From contig NZ_JAUSUZ010000001.1 of assembly GCF_030813715.1 (NCBI RefSeq), positions 7,316,001 through 7,380,000 of the forward strand: a stretch of DNA of 64,000 bases, written 5' to 3'. The notes under the pieces were generated by a model. That model had not been told where the DNA came from. It worked only from the letters and a program-made list of their open reading frames with translations, and did not search any database. Shown here piece by piece: positions 1 to 8,800 of the stretch (the first letter of the stretch is position 1; the number at the start of each line of letters is the position of its first letter). Source of the DNA: Catenuloplanes indicus (GTDB lineage Bacteria; Actinomycetota; Actinomycetes; Mycobacteriales; Micromonosporaceae). The position numbers and the translations under genes were made by a program.

Positions 1-1
1 T

Positions 2-832
2 CTGAGCGTGTTCGAGGTGGCGCGGCGGGACATCACCGTCGACGGCCACCGGGGCGCCGCGCTGACCGGCACCGTGTTCAGCCGTCCCGACCACACCGGC
101 AGCGGGCCCGGCCTGTTCGTGCTGCACGGCGGCGGGATGGTCGGCGGCACCCGGTTCACCGGCCTGTCGCTGATCCTGCCGCTGCTGGCCGCACACGACG
201 TGGTGGTGGTCTCGGTCGACCACCGGCTGGCGCCGGAGCACCCGGACCCGTTCCCGGTGGAGGACGCGTACGCGGCGCTGAACTGGACCGCGCGGAACGC
301 GGGCGACCTCGGCATCGACCCGGGCCGGCTGATCGTCGCGGGGATCAGCTCCGGCGGTGGCCTGGCCGCCGGCGCCGCGCTGCTGGCCCGCGACCGCGGC
401 GGCCCGGCGCTGCTGGGTCAGCTGCTGATCTGCCCGATGCTCGACGACCGGGATCGGACCGTGTCGGCCCGGCAGTTCGAGCGCAGCGGCACCTGGACCC
501 GGGCGCACAACCGGCTCGCCTGGACCGCGCTGCTCGGTGCGCGGGCCGGCACGTTCGACGTCTCCGCCTACGCGGCACCGGCCCGGGCCGCGGACCTGTC
601 CGGGTTGCCGCCCGCGTTCATCGACGTGGGCTCGGCGGACGTGCTGCGGGACGAGGCGGTGGCGTACGCCGGCCGGATCTGGGCCGACGGCGGCGCCGCG
701 GAACTGCACGTCTGGCCCGGCGGCACGCACGCGTGGGACGCGCTGGTCCCGGAGTCGCCGATGGCCCGCGCCGCGGCCCGTGCCCGGTCGGACTGGCTGG
801 GACGGCTGATCGCCGCCCCGGCCCTCGTCTGA
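2..832 (+). CDS. alpha/beta hydrolase, HSL-type esterase (5' end outside window)
   Basis: Hydrolase of the hormone-sensitive-lipase-like esterase family, expected to cleave short-chain carboxylic esters in the cytoplasm. Numbered from the GTG at position 8, the oxyanion-hole motif HGGG is at residues 40-43, the nucleophile elbow GISSG is centred on S114, and D211 (in DVLRDE) and H241 (in GGTHAWD) complete the triad. The frame stays open to the left edge, and HGGG lies about 40 residues nearer the start than is usual for the family, so the N-terminal cap is probably missing because the window cuts the gene. The family is clear; the substrate is unknown. Confidence 0.85.
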   Translation: MSVFEVARRDITVDGHRGAALTGTVFSRPDHTGSGPGLFVLHGGGMVGGTRFTGLSLILPLLAAHDVVVVSVDHRLAPEHPDPFPVEDAYAALNWTARNAGDLGIDPGRLIVAGISSGGGLAAGAALLARDRGGPALLGQLLICPMLDDRDRTVSARQFERSGTWTRAHNRLAWTALLGARAGTFDVSAYAAPARAADLSGLPPAFIDVGSADVLRDEAVAYAGRIWADGGAAELHVWPGGTHAWDALVPESPMARAAARARSDWLGRLIAAPALV

Positions 833-906
833 TTCATCGGTCAATCACTGCTGATCCACCGGTCGATCCGTGCTGACCCTTCGGTCGGTTCACGCCGATC
901 GGTCGA

Positions 907-1392
907 TCAGTCACCACCGCCACCACCGCCACCGCCACCACCGCCACCGCCGTCTCCGCCGCCGCCGTCTCCACCGCCGTCGCCGACCTCCCAGCCGCCG
1001 CCGGACGACCGCCGGCCGCGCCGGGAGAAGACCATGACCAGACCGGCGAGCACGAACAGCAGCGGTGTGCAGTAGAGGAGCAGCGTGAGCGGCTCGGCGA
1101 GCACGATCGCGGAGGTGCCGTCGACGCGCGCGGCCACCCGCTCGCCCGCGGCCAGCCCGTGGCCGCGGAGCTCACCGCGCGCCGCGGTGTCGCCGACCGT
1201 CCAGGAGGCCGCGCAGACCTGCTCCGACTCGTTCATGCCCTGCTTGCACGGCCCGTCCACGGTCACCGTGCGCTCCGCCCGGAGATACGCGGTCAGGTAC
1301 GGCCAGCCGATCTGGGTGAACACGAGGGCGCCGACGGCACCGAGGGTCAGTCCCAGCAGGACCCGGACGACGGCCGACAGGAAGTTGCCCAT
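907..1392 (-). CDS. two-TM membrane protein with poly-glycine tail
   Basis: Unrecognised 161-residue membrane protein. A hydrophobic segment near the N-terminus (about residues 5-30) and a second at about 100-120 flank an extracytoplasmic loop with two Cys (in the PCKQ and QVCAA contexts), which could form a disulphide. After a short basic stretch the C-terminus is almost pure Gly with occasional Asp. The ATG at 1392 is preferred over an in-frame GTG seven codons upstream, although neither has a strong ribosome site. The GCC/ACC-rich triplet run at 907-970 is the coding sequence of the tail. It could belong to the DUF3592-type membrane proteins, but that is a guess. Confidence 0.6.
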   Translation of the reverse strand: MGNFLSAVVRVLLGLTLGAVGALVFTQIGWPYLTAYLRAERTVTVDGPCKQGMNESEQVCAASWTVGDTAARGELRGHGLAAGERVAARVDGTSAIVLAEPLTLLLYCTPLLFVLAGLVMVFSRRGRRSSGGGWEVGDGGGDGGGGDGGGGGGGGGGGGGD

Positions 1393-1430
1393 GGGCCGCA
1401 GGCTATCGGCCACCGTCCACTTTTATCGAG

Positions 1431-2171
1431 CTATGTCGGTTTCGCGGTCTCGGCCGCACGCGCGTGGAACCGGTTGCCCTCCGGGTCCGCCAGCAGCCAG
1501 CCGTCCTCGTCACCGTCCGGCCCGGAGATCAGCCGCGCACCGTGCTTGAGCAGCTCGGCCGGCGTCTCGTCCCGCAGCGTGACGTGCCAGTGCAGGTGCG
1601 GGCGGACCGGGCGCGGGTCCGGCACCGGGTCGAACACCATGAAGTCCCAGGGGAACTCGGGTGCGCCGACCACCAGCACCGCCTCGCCCTCCTGCTCGAT
1701 CCGGCCGCCGAGCACCGTGCCCCACCACTTCGCGAGATCGTGCGCCACCTCGCACTTCACCACCAGCTCGAAGATCCCCGGCGGCCGCTCGTCGACCGCC
1801 GGGTAGGCACAGAACTGGTTGCCCTCCGGGTCGGCCATCACGAACCACGGATCGTCGCCCGGCTTCCGCACCACGGTCGCACCGGCCTCGATCAGCTCGT
1901 CCGGCTGATCGCCGGCCAGCCGCAGATCCAGGTGCACGCGGGCGCCGTCCGGCGACAGGTCCGGCACCTGCCGCAGGCGGAGGATCTCCGCGTCCGGGCG
2001 CCGCGGTATCCGGTCGATCCGGGCCCGTCCCGGCCCTTCCGGCCGAAGTGTGCCGCCGCCCAGCGCGGCATGCCAGAACGCGGCCTGTGAGTCCAGGTTC
2101 CTGACGTCGAGTGACAACCCGTCGAACTGCACCGTCGGGTGTGTCGCCCGGAGCAAATCTTCCTTCTTCAT
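1431..2171 (-). CDS. VOC family protein with two glyoxalase-like domains
   Basis: 246 residues containing two vicinal-oxygen-chelate modules (about residues 14-125 and 130-240). Each ends with the typical DPEGNxF motif: DPEGNQFCAYP in the first and DPEGNRFHARA in the second. The length and double module fit the glyoxalase_6-like proteins common in actinomycetes. VOC proteins include dioxygenases, glyoxalases and antibiotic-binding proteins; nothing here fixes the substrate. It reads away from the next small gene and appears to be a single transcription unit. Confidence 0.85.
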   Translation of the reverse strand: MKKEDLLRATHPTVQFDGLSLDVRNLDSQAAFWHAALGGGTLRPEGPGRARIDRIPRRPDAEILRLRQVPDLSPDGARVHLDLRLAGDQPDELIEAGATVVRKPGDDPWFVMADPEGNQFCAYPAVDERPPGIFELVVKCEVAHDLAKWWGTVLGGRIEQEGEAVLVVGAPEFPWDFMVFDPVPDPRPVRPHLHWHVTLRDETPAELLKHGARLISGPDGDEDGWLLADPEGNRFHARAAETAKPT

Positions 2172-2211
2172 GGCCGGGAGTTCCTCTTCGGACAGATCGG
2201 CAAACGGGGAT

Positions 2212-2469
2212 TCACGAAAGAGTAGGCGTGGTGGGTGACTCCAGGCGATCCCGGTACCACGACTCGATCAGCGGCCAGAGGCCGGCGTCATTGTGATCGA
2301 GTGCCCGAGCGGCCCGCTCACCGCATCGTGCCGGCAGGTATTCCCACAGGTGATTGCCGTCCGCTGCCTGCACCGACCCCTTGGCCAGCAGTGGTTCGTA
2401 CCGTGCGGTCCCGGCCGGTCCGGATACCGTGTAGACGCCGTTCGCGCATCGGCGTTCGAGATCCGTCAT
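2212..2469 (-). CDS. small hypothetical protein (85 aa)
   Basis: 85-residue protein of unknown function beginning MTDLERRCANG. The frame stays open far upstream to 3294, but that part is antisense to the SnoaL-like gene and has no coding character. The ATG at 2469 has a good ribosome site (AAAGGAG about 8 nt upstream) and is taken as the true start. It is rich in Trp, Arg and acidic residues and has no signal peptide or membrane segment. The motif WPLIESWYRDRLESP near the end looks like an amphipathic helix. No family recognised. Confidence 0.65.
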   Translation of the reverse strand: MTDLERRCANGVYTVSGPAGTARYEPLLAKGSVQAADGNHLWEYLPARCGERAARALDHNDAGLWPLIESWYRDRLESPTTPTLS

Positions 2470-2584
2470 CGTCTTTCTCCTTTCCTCCCGGGCACTCGTA
2501 CCCGTGGGTTCGGCGCGTTGCACCACGCTCACGGGTGATTGCACCGGCGGGTTTTGCGGCCACCGGCGCGGGTAGCGGTACGGC

Positions 2585-2821
2585 ATGACGACAGACCCGC
2601 AGTACACCGCCGCCGGACTGGCCGCCGCCCGCGCGGCCGCGGACCGCGAGGCACTCGACGACACCCCGGACGGCGGCGAGATCGTCGGCGCCGACGACGC
2701 CCGCGCCGACGCGATTCGCGCCGGTGCCGACGACACCCTCCGCGGCGCCACCCGCGACACCGACCCCACCCCGGTCGGCCGCGCCGACGCCGCCGCCGAC
2801 CGCGATCGGGCGGCCGGCTGA
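2585..2821 (+). CDS. small Ala/Asp-rich hypothetical protein (78 aa)
   Basis: 78 residues, very rich in Ala, Asp and Arg (ADREALDDTPDG, GADDARADAIR). It has strong third-position GC bias and an ATG start, which supports real coding. It is likely a soluble helical or disordered protein. No clear ribosome site is seen, no domain is recognised, and the composition makes similarity uninformative. Confidence 0.45.
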   Translation: MTTDPQYTAAGLAAARAAADREALDDTPDGGEIVGADDARADAIRAGADDTLRGATRDTDPTPVGRADAAADRDRAAG

Positions 2822-2958
2822 CCGTCCCCTCCGAAGGCGTGGCCGTGGTCCGGGTGGGGCGCCCGGGCCGCGGCCATTTCCATGCCGACAGCCGGAAACG
2901 GCCAGATATCGGCATTGGTGCCGATGCGCGGCCGGCGGCGATCGACGATCATGTCCGG

Positions 2959-3351
2959 ATGACCGTCGTCTCCCCGCACCCGAACGCGGAACTGCTCCGG
3001 CTCCTCTACACCGACTTCAGCCAGATCCACCGGTACGCGGCGCCGGACGTCCGGCTCCATCCGGCCGACCGCACACCGGGCACGGTGCCGCTGGTGGGCG
3101 TGGCAGCCTTCCTGAGCCGGGAGAAGGCGCTGGTCGACGCGACCCGCGGCACGCTTTTCATGGACGTGGAGTCGGTGTACGCCAACGACTTCTACGGCAC
3201 GGTGATCGGCACGCTGCGCGCCACCGTCGACGGCGAGATCGCGATGCCGTTCTGCGGCCTGTGGCGGTTCGCCGACGGCCGGATCGTCGAGCACTGGCAG
3301 AACGCCTACGACGCTCCCGCACTGGTGCGCGCGCTCAACGGGGAGTGGTAG
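2959..3351 (+). CDS. SnoaL-like / NTF2-fold protein
   Basis: 130 residues with the compact alpha+beta-cone pattern of SnoaL-like proteins: an N-terminal helix (NAELLRLLYTDF), a central stretch around YAAPDVRLHPADR, and the usual ending CGLWRFADGRIVEHWQNAYD. The ATG at 2959 is used because the longer in-frame extension (to 2539) is not protein-like. Members include polyketide cyclases, isomerases and many proteins of unknown role. It converges on the GntR gene with only 10 nt between stops. Confidence 0.75.
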   Translation: MTVVSPHPNAELLRLLYTDFSQIHRYAAPDVRLHPADRTPGTVPLVGVAAFLSREKALVDATRGTLFMDVESVYANDFYGTVIGTLRATVDGEIAMPFCGLWRFADGRIVEHWQNAYDAPALVRALNGEW

Positions 3352-3361
3352 CCGCCGTTGA

Positions 3362-4099
3362 TCAGCGGGTGTAGACGGTGACGTCGATGGCGTAGTGGTC
3401 GGCGCGGTACAGGTTGTCGGCGAATTCCACCGGGGAGCCGGCGGCGTCGAACGCGGTGCGCTGCATGCTGATCAGCGGGGCGCCGTGGCCGATGTCGAGC
3501 AGGCGGGCCTGGGCCGCGGTGGCCGCGCGGGCGGTGATCCGCTGCGTGGCCACCGCGGGCCGGCCGCCGCGCTCGCCGAGCAGGTGGTAGAGGCCGTGGG
3601 CCGCGAGGTCGGCGGCGGTCACGGCGCCGAACCGGGGCGGCAGCCAGTTGCGGAGGATGGCGAGCGGCTCGCCGTCGGCATAGCGCAGCCGCTCGCAGTG
3701 GACCAGTCGCTCGCCGTCGGGTAGGCCGAGCATGCGGCTGGCGTGCCGGTCGACGGCGCCGGGGTCGAAGCCGAGCACCCGGGTGGTCGGGTGCCGGCCG
3801 GCCGCGGTGAGGTCGTCGTGCAGGCTGGTGAGCGCGACCCGGCGGCGGACCTGGACGTCGTTGACCCGGGTGCCGGCGCCGCGTTTGCGGGTGAGCAGGC
3901 CGTCCGCGACCAGTTCCTCGATCGCGCGGCGCATGGTGGGCCGGGAGACGCCGAGCGACGAGGCGAACGAGACCTCGTCCGGCAGGCGTTCGCCGGGAGC
4001 CAGCAGGCCGTTCTCGATAGCGTCGACCAGAGCGGTGCTGACCTGCAGATACAGCGGTTCGGACGCGGTGCGGTCGAGGTCGATGGACGGGAGTGGCAC
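3362..4099 (-). CDS. GntR family regulator (HutC/UTRA type), probable inositol-operon regulator
   Basis: 245-residue transcriptional regulator. Residues about 10-78 form the GntR winged helix (SSLGVSRPTMRRAIEELVADGL, then the wing RKRGAGTRV). Residues about 90-240 form a UTRA effector domain (ERLRYADGEPLAILRNWLPP, FDAAGSPVEFADNLYRADHY). It starts at a GTG and is divergent from iolC, with a palindrome between them that lies just upstream of both genes. Position and family make it the likely IolR-equivalent repressor, relieved by an inositol-derived metabolite (inference). Confidence 0.85.
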   Translation of the reverse strand: MPLPSIDLDRTASEPLYLQVSTALVDAIENGLLAPGERLPDEVSFASSLGVSRPTMRRAIEELVADGLLTRKRGAGTRVNDVQVRRRVALTSLHDDLTAAGRHPTTRVLGFDPGAVDRHASRMLGLPDGERLVHCERLRYADGEPLAILRNWLPPRFGAVTAADLAAHGLYHLLGERGGRPAVATQRITARAATAAQARLLDIGHGAPLISMQRTAFDAAGSPVEFADNLYRADHYAIDVTVYTR

Positions 4100-4111
4100 G
4101 CGATCACCCCG

Positions 4112-4139
4112 GACAAGCGAGCGTGTTTGTCAGGACAAA
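4112..4139. promoter_or_regulatory. probable operator for the GntR regulator
   Basis: In the divergent region there is a perfect inverted repeat TTTGTC-AG-GACAAA at 4126-4139, and a further GACAA half-site at 4112-4116. The core TGTCAGGACA matches the Corynebacterium glutamicum IolR consensus KGWCHTRACA, as I recall it, at nine of ten positions. A weaker repeat GGAAC-N6-GTTCC lies at 4175-4190, nearer iolC. Placement 13-27 nt upstream of the regulator's start fits autorepression plus control of the operon. Confidence 0.6.
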
Positions 4140-4230
4140 GTATTGACCGGGGGGCAGGGTGAGCGGAAGCTCGCGGAACAGAAACGTTCCCGACACCTGA
4201 GCGCAATCCATCGGGGAGGATTCGTACCTT

Positions 4231-5178
4231 ATGGCCGGGTTTGAGGTTGTCACGATGGGGCGCGTCGGCGTCGACATCTACCCGCTGCAGACCGGGGTCG
4301 GGCTGGAGGACGTCGAGACGTTCGGGAAGTTCCTCGGTGGCAGCGCGACGAACGTGGCGGTGGCGGCGGCGCGGCACGGGCGGCGGACCGCGGTGATCAC
4401 CCGGGTCGGGCCGGACCCGTTCGGGCGCTACGTGCGGCGGACGCTGACCGAGCTGGGCGTGGACAACCGCTTCGTGACCGAGGTCGAGGGCCTGGCCACG
4501 CCGGTGACGTTCTGCGAGATCTTCCCGCCGGACGACTTCCCGCTCTACTTCTACCGCCAGCCGATCGCCCCCGATCTGGTGATGAAGCCGGAAGAGCTGG
4601 ACCAGGAAACCATAAAAGCGGCAAGCCTCTTCTGGTGTACGGTGACCGGCCTCTCCAGGGAACCGAGCCGCGCAGCCCACCACGCGGCATGGGAAGCCCG
4701 GGAGAAGAGGAGCCACACCGTCCTGGACCTCGACTACCGGCCGATGTTCTGGGACTCACCCGCCGAAGCACGAAGTGAGATCGAGAAGGCGCTGCCGCAC
4801 GTCACCGTCGCGGTCGGCAATCTCACCGAGTGCACCGTCGCCACCGGCGAGACCGACCCGGAGAAGGCCGCCGACGCGCTGCTGAGGACCGGCGTCGAGC
4901 TGGCGATCGTCAAGCTCGGCCCCGACGGCGTGCTGGCCAGGACGCACACCGGGTCGGTACGCGTCCCGAGCACCCCGGTCGACGTGGTCAACGGCCTCGG
5001 CGCCGGTGACGGGTTCGGCGGCGCGCTCTGCCACGGCCTCCTGAACGACTGGCCGTTGACCAGACTGATCAGTTTCGCGAACACCGCCGGTGCGATCGTC
5101 GCCGGCCGGCTGGAGTGCTCCACCGCGATGCCCACCACCGCCGAGGTCGAACGCGCGCTGGAGGCCGGCCGTGCCTGA
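4231..5178 (+). CDS. iolC: 5-dehydro-2-deoxygluconokinase
   Basis: PfkB/ribokinase-family sugar kinase of 315 residues that phosphorylates 5-dehydro-2-deoxy-D-gluconate in myo-inositol breakdown. The N-terminal signature GGSATNVAVAAARHG (about residues 34-48) and the C-terminal ATP/anion-hole signature NGLGAGDGFGGAL (about residues 254-266, with the catalytic Asp) are both present. Strong ribosome site GGGGAGGA at 4213-4220, 10 nt before the ATG. First gene of the operon; its end overlaps the next gene by 8 nt. Confidence 0.93.
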   Translation: MAGFEVVTMGRVGVDIYPLQTGVGLEDVETFGKFLGGSATNVAVAAARHGRRTAVITRVGPDPFGRYVRRTLTELGVDNRFVTEVEGLATPVTFCEIFPPDDFPLYFYRQPIAPDLVMKPEELDQETIKAASLFWCTVTGLSREPSRAAHHAAWEAREKRSHTVLDLDYRPMFWDSPAEARSEIEKALPHVTVAVGNLTECTVATGETDPEKAADALLRTGVELAIVKLGPDGVLARTHTGSVRVPSTPVDVVNGLGAGDGFGGALCHGLLNDWPLTRLISFANTAGAIVAGRLECSTAMPTTAEVERALEAGRA

Positions 5179-6058
5179 CTTCGACAAGCTGCGCGAACTG
5201 CGCGCCACCCGCCCGGAGGCGATCGCGGAAGCGGCCGCGAACCGGCGCAGGGGCTCGCTGCACACGCCGGACGGCCGCCTCATGCTGGTGGCCGCGGACC
5301 ACCCGGCCCGGGGCGCGCTCGCGGTCCGCGGCGACCGCACCGCGATGGCCGACCGGTACACGCTGCTGACCCGCCTGATGACGGCGCTGGACCGCCCCGG
5401 CGTGGACGGCGTGCTCGGCACCGCGGACGTGCTGGAGGACCTGCTGCTGCTCGGCGCGCTGGACGGCAAGGTCGCGATCGGCTCGATGAACCGCGGCGGC
5501 CTGGCCGGTGCGGTCTTCGAGCTGGACGACCGGTTCACCGGCTACGACGCCGAGTCGGTGGCGCGGATGGGCTTCGACGGCGGCAAGATGCTGGTCCGGA
5601 TCGATCCCGGGGACCCGGCCACGGTACGCACGCTGGAGTCCGCCGCGACGGCGGTCGACGCGCTCGCACTGCACGGCAGGATGGCCATGGTCGAGCCGTT
5701 CCTGTCCCACCGCACCGACGGGAAGGTGCGCAACGACCTGAGCACCGAGGCCGTGATCAAGTCGGTGGCGATCGCATCCGGGCTCGGCGGCACCAGCGCG
5801 TACACCTGGCTGAAGCTCCCGGTCGTCGACGACATGGCGGCCGTGATGTCCGCGACCACGCTGCCCACGCTGCTGCTCGGCGGCGACCCGTCCGGCAGCC
5901 TGGAGGAGACCTACGCGCGCTGGGGCCGCGCCCTGGCCGCGCCCGGCGTGCGCGGGCTGATGGTCGGCCGAGCGCTGCTCTACCCGCCGGACGGCGACGT
6001 GGAGTCCGCCGTCGACACGGCGGTCTCGCTGGTCCACGGCCGGGGGGTGCGGGCATGA
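5171..6058 (+). CDS. DERA-like (beta/alpha)8 aldolase of actinobacterial inositol operons
   Basis: 295 residues from a GTG inside the end of iolC. It belongs to the deoxyribose-phosphate-aldolase-like (beta/alpha)8 proteins found next to iolC in actinobacterial inositol clusters (the Cgl0159 type, as I recall). Expected role: cleavage of 2-deoxy-5-keto-gluconate 6-phosphate, replacing IolJ. The segments LMLVAADHPARGALAVRG, GKVAIGSMNRGGLAG and MVEPFLSHRTDGKVRNDL look like barrel strands, and candidate Lys residues are present, but I cannot assign the Schiff-base lysine. It overlaps iolB by 4 nt (ATGA). Confidence 0.8.
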   Translation: MPDFDKLRELRATRPEAIAEAAANRRRGSLHTPDGRLMLVAADHPARGALAVRGDRTAMADRYTLLTRLMTALDRPGVDGVLGTADVLEDLLLLGALDGKVAIGSMNRGGLAGAVFELDDRFTGYDAESVARMGFDGGKMLVRIDPGDPATVRTLESAATAVDALALHGRMAMVEPFLSHRTDGKVRNDLSTEAVIKSVAIASGLGGTSAYTWLKLPVVDDMAAVMSATTLPTLLLGGDPSGSLEETYARWGRALAAPGVRGLMVGRALLYPPDGDVESAVDTAVSLVHGRGVRA

Positions 6059-6876
6059 CCGTGATCACCGACCTGACGCCGCAGCACGCCGGCTGGACCT
6101 ACTCCGGGCTGCGGATCATCGCGCTGGAGCCGGGGGAGACCTACACCACGGACACCGGCGACACCGAGGTGATCGTGGTCCCGCTGAGTGGGGGATGCGA
6201 GGTGTCCACCGGCGCCGGCGACCGGGCGACCCTCGCCGGACGCGCGAGCGTGTTCGACGGCCCGACCGACGTCGTCTATGTCCCCATCGGCACGACGCTG
6301 ACGATTGTCGCCACCGGCCAGCTCAAACTTGCGATCACCTCCGCGAGAGCCACGAACCCCAAGCCCTTCCGGTACGTGCCGGTGGCGGCCGTCCCGGTCG
6401 AGCTGCGCGGCGCCGGGAACTGTTCCCGGCAGGTGCACAACTTCGGCGTCCCGGACGTGCTGGACGCGGACCGGATCATCGCGTGCGAGGTGCTCACCCC
6501 CGGCGGCAACTGGTCGTCCTACCCGCCGCACAAGCACGACGAGGAGCGCGACGGCGAGTCCGTCCTCGAGGAGATCTACTACTTCGAGGTGGCCGGCGGC
6601 GGCCCCGGCTACCAGCGCGTCTACGGCACGCCGGAGCGCCCGATCGACGTCACCACCGAGGTCCGCAGCGGCGAGATCGTGCTGGTCCCGTACGGCTGGC
6701 ACGGCCCGTCGATGGCCGCGCCCGGCTACGACCTGTACTACCTGAACGTGATGGCCGGGCCGGGCGCCCGCGCCTGGCTGATCCGCGACGACCCGGAGCA
6801 CGCCTGGATCCGCGGCACCTGGGCGGACCAGGAGATCGACCCGCGACTGCCCTTCGGGAAGGGGAACCCGGCATGA
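6055..6876 (+). CDS. iolB: 5-deoxy-glucuronate isomerase
   Basis: 273-residue double-cupin isomerase converting 5-deoxy-D-glucuronate to 5-dehydro-2-deoxy-D-gluconate. The metal-binding set is visible in YPPHKHDEERDGESVLEEIYYFEV (His, His, Glu) and in the later YGWHGPS. Length fits the family. The start ATG overlaps the previous stop (ATGA), and the stop overlaps iolD in the same way, so the three are almost certainly translationally coupled. Confidence 0.93.
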   Translation: MTVITDLTPQHAGWTYSGLRIIALEPGETYTTDTGDTEVIVVPLSGGCEVSTGAGDRATLAGRASVFDGPTDVVYVPIGTTLTIVATGQLKLAITSARATNPKPFRYVPVAAVPVELRGAGNCSRQVHNFGVPDVLDADRIIACEVLTPGGNWSSYPPHKHDEERDGESVLEEIYYFEVAGGGPGYQRVYGTPERPIDVTTEVRSGEIVLVPYGWHGPSMAAPGYDLYYLNVMAGPGARAWLIRDDPEHAWIRGTWADQEIDPRLPFGKGNPA

Positions 6877-8738
6877 GACTGACCGTGGGACAGGCGACCG
6901 TGCGGTTCCTGGCCGCGCAGCGCACCGAGCGGGACGGTGCCGAGCACCGGCTGATCGACGGCTGGTTCGGCATCTTCGGGCACGGCAACGTGGCCGGGCT
7001 GGGCCAGGCGCTGCTGGAGGCGGAGCTGACCGATCCGGGCGCGGCACCGTACCGGCAGGCCCGCAACGAGCAGGGCATGGTGCACGCCGCGGCCGGGTTC
7101 GCCCGGATGCGCAACCGGATGTCGACGCTGGCCTGCACCTCGTCGATCGGCCCGGGTGCCACGAACATGGTGACCGGCGCGGCGCTGGCCACGGTGAACC
7201 GGCTGCCGGTGCTGCTGTTCCCGGGCGACGTGTTCGCCACCCGGGTCGCGGACCCGGTGTTGCAGCAGCTGGAGGACCCGCGGGCCGGGGACGTCTCGGT
7301 CAACGACACGTTCCGGCCGGTGAGCCGCTACTTCGACCGGGTGTGGCGGCCGGAGCAGCTGCCGTCCGCGCTGCTCAACGCGGCGCGGGTGCTGACCGAC
7401 CCGGTGGAGACCGGCGCGGTCACGATCGCGCTGCCGCAGGACGTGCAGGCGGAGGCGTACGACTGGCCGGACGAGCTGTTCGCGCCGCGCGTCTGGCACA
7501 TCCCGCGCCCGGTGCCGGAGCCGGCGGCGCTGAGCCGGGCGCTGGACGTGATCAGAACCGCGCGGAAGCCGCTGATCATCGCGGGCGGCGGCGTCATCTA
7601 CTCCGAGGCGACCGACGCGCTCAGGACCTTCGCGGAAGCGACCGGCGTCCCGGTGGCGGAGACGCAGGCCGGTAAGGGCTCGCTGTCCTACGACCACCCG
7701 CTCAGCCTCGGCGCGGTCGGCGCGACCGGTACCACGGCCGCGAACGAGTTCGCCCGCGAGGCCGACGTGGTGATCGGCATCGGCACCCGCTACAGCGACT
7801 TCACCACCGCGTCCCGCACGGCGTTCGCCGCGGAGGATGTCCGGTTCGTCAACATCAACGTCGCGGCGTTCGATGCCGCCAAGCACGCCGGCGCCATGGT
7901 GGTCGCGGACGCCCGCGTCGCACTGGAGCAGCTGACGGAAGCACTGGCCGGATACCGGACGGACGACGCGTACCGGGAGAAGGCGGGCCGGCTCGCGGCC
8001 GAGTGGGACGCGACCGTGGAGCGCGCCTACCGCCTGGAGCACAAGCCGCTGCCGGCGCAGACCGAGGTGATCGGCGCGGTCAACGACGCGGCCGAGCCGC
8101 GCGACGTGGTCGTCTGCGCCGCCGGTTCGATGCCCGGTGACCTGCACAAACTGTGGCGCACCCGGGATCCCAAGGGCTACCACGTGGAGTACGGCTACTC
8201 GTGCATGGGCTACGAGATCGCCGGTGGCCTGGGCGTGAAGCTGGCCGCGCCGGACCGGGAGGTGTTCGTCCTGGTCGGCGACGGCTCGTACCTGATGATG
8301 TCGCAGGAACTGGTCACCGCGGTCCAGGAGCGGATCAAGCTGATCGTGGTGCTGGTGCAGAACCACGGCTACGCCTCGATCGGCCGGCTCTCCGAGTCGG
8401 TCGGCGCGCAGCGGTTCGGCACCGCCTACCGGTTCCGCGACGACGAGGGCCGACTGGCCGGTGACACGCTCCCGGTCGACCTGGCCGCGAACGCCCGCAG
8501 CCTCGGCGCCGAGGTGATCCGCGCCACCACCGTCGGTGAGCTGACCGACGCGCTGGCCGCCGCACGCAAGGCGGAAGGCGTCATCGTGGTGCATGTCGAC
8601 GCAGATCCGTACCAGGATTCTCCCGGAAGTGGATCGTGGTGGGACGTGCCGGTCGCGGCCTCATCTACCTTGAACACCGTGCGCGACGCGAACGCACGGT
8701 ATCGGGAGGGCAAACGCGCCCAGAAGCACTACCTGTAA
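6873..8738 (+). CDS. iolD: 3D-(3,5/4)-trihydroxycyclohexane-1,2-dione acylhydrolase (ThDP-dependent)
   Basis: 621-residue thiamine-diphosphate enzyme that opens the inositol ring by hydrolysing trihydroxycyclohexane-1,2-dione to 5-deoxy-glucuronate. N-terminal Pyr domain with the catalytic Glu in RNEQGMVHAAAGFARM; central domain (PLIIAGGGVIYSEA); C-terminal PP domain with the metal/ThDP motif GDGSYLMMSQE ending in QNHGYASIG. The ATG at 6873 overlaps the iolB stop by 4 nt; a much longer in-frame extension upstream is a shadow of iolB. 62 nt separate it from the transporter genes. Confidence 0.93.
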   Translation: MRLTVGQATVRFLAAQRTERDGAEHRLIDGWFGIFGHGNVAGLGQALLEAELTDPGAAPYRQARNEQGMVHAAAGFARMRNRMSTLACTSSIGPGATNMVTGAALATVNRLPVLLFPGDVFATRVADPVLQQLEDPRAGDVSVNDTFRPVSRYFDRVWRPEQLPSALLNAARVLTDPVETGAVTIALPQDVQAEAYDWPDELFAPRVWHIPRPVPEPAALSRALDVIRTARKPLIIAGGGVIYSEATDALRTFAEATGVPVAETQAGKGSLSYDHPLSLGAVGATGTTAANEFAREADVVIGIGTRYSDFTTASRTAFAAEDVRFVNINVAAFDAAKHAGAMVVADARVALEQLTEALAGYRTDDAYREKAGRLAAEWDATVERAYRLEHKPLPAQTEVIGAVNDAAEPRDVVVCAAGSMPGDLHKLWRTRDPKGYHVEYGYSCMGYEIAGGLGVKLAAPDREVFVLVGDGSYLMMSQELVTAVQERIKLIVVLVQNHGYASIGRLSESVGAQRFGTAYRFRDDEGRLAGDTLPVDLAANARSLGAEVIRATTVGELTDALAAARKAEGVIVVHVDADPYQDSPGSGSWWDVPVAASSTLNTVRDANARYREGKRAQKHYL

Positions 8739-8800
8739 CCGTGTGAACGCGGAGGGCACACCGCGTATTGCGCGCTGTATTCCTGAAAGGACTCTCGGTA

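Noticed and set aside
833-901. Three imperfect ~23-bp direct repeats between the esterase and the membrane-protein gene
   Set aside because: The match between copies is weak, built on recurring CGGTC and CTGA words; too diverged to call a functional repeat.
2470-3294. Upstream extension of the 85-aa minus-strand gene
   Set aside because: It overlaps the SnoaL-like gene antisense and reads as Arg/Ala-rich noise; a good ribosome site supports the short form.
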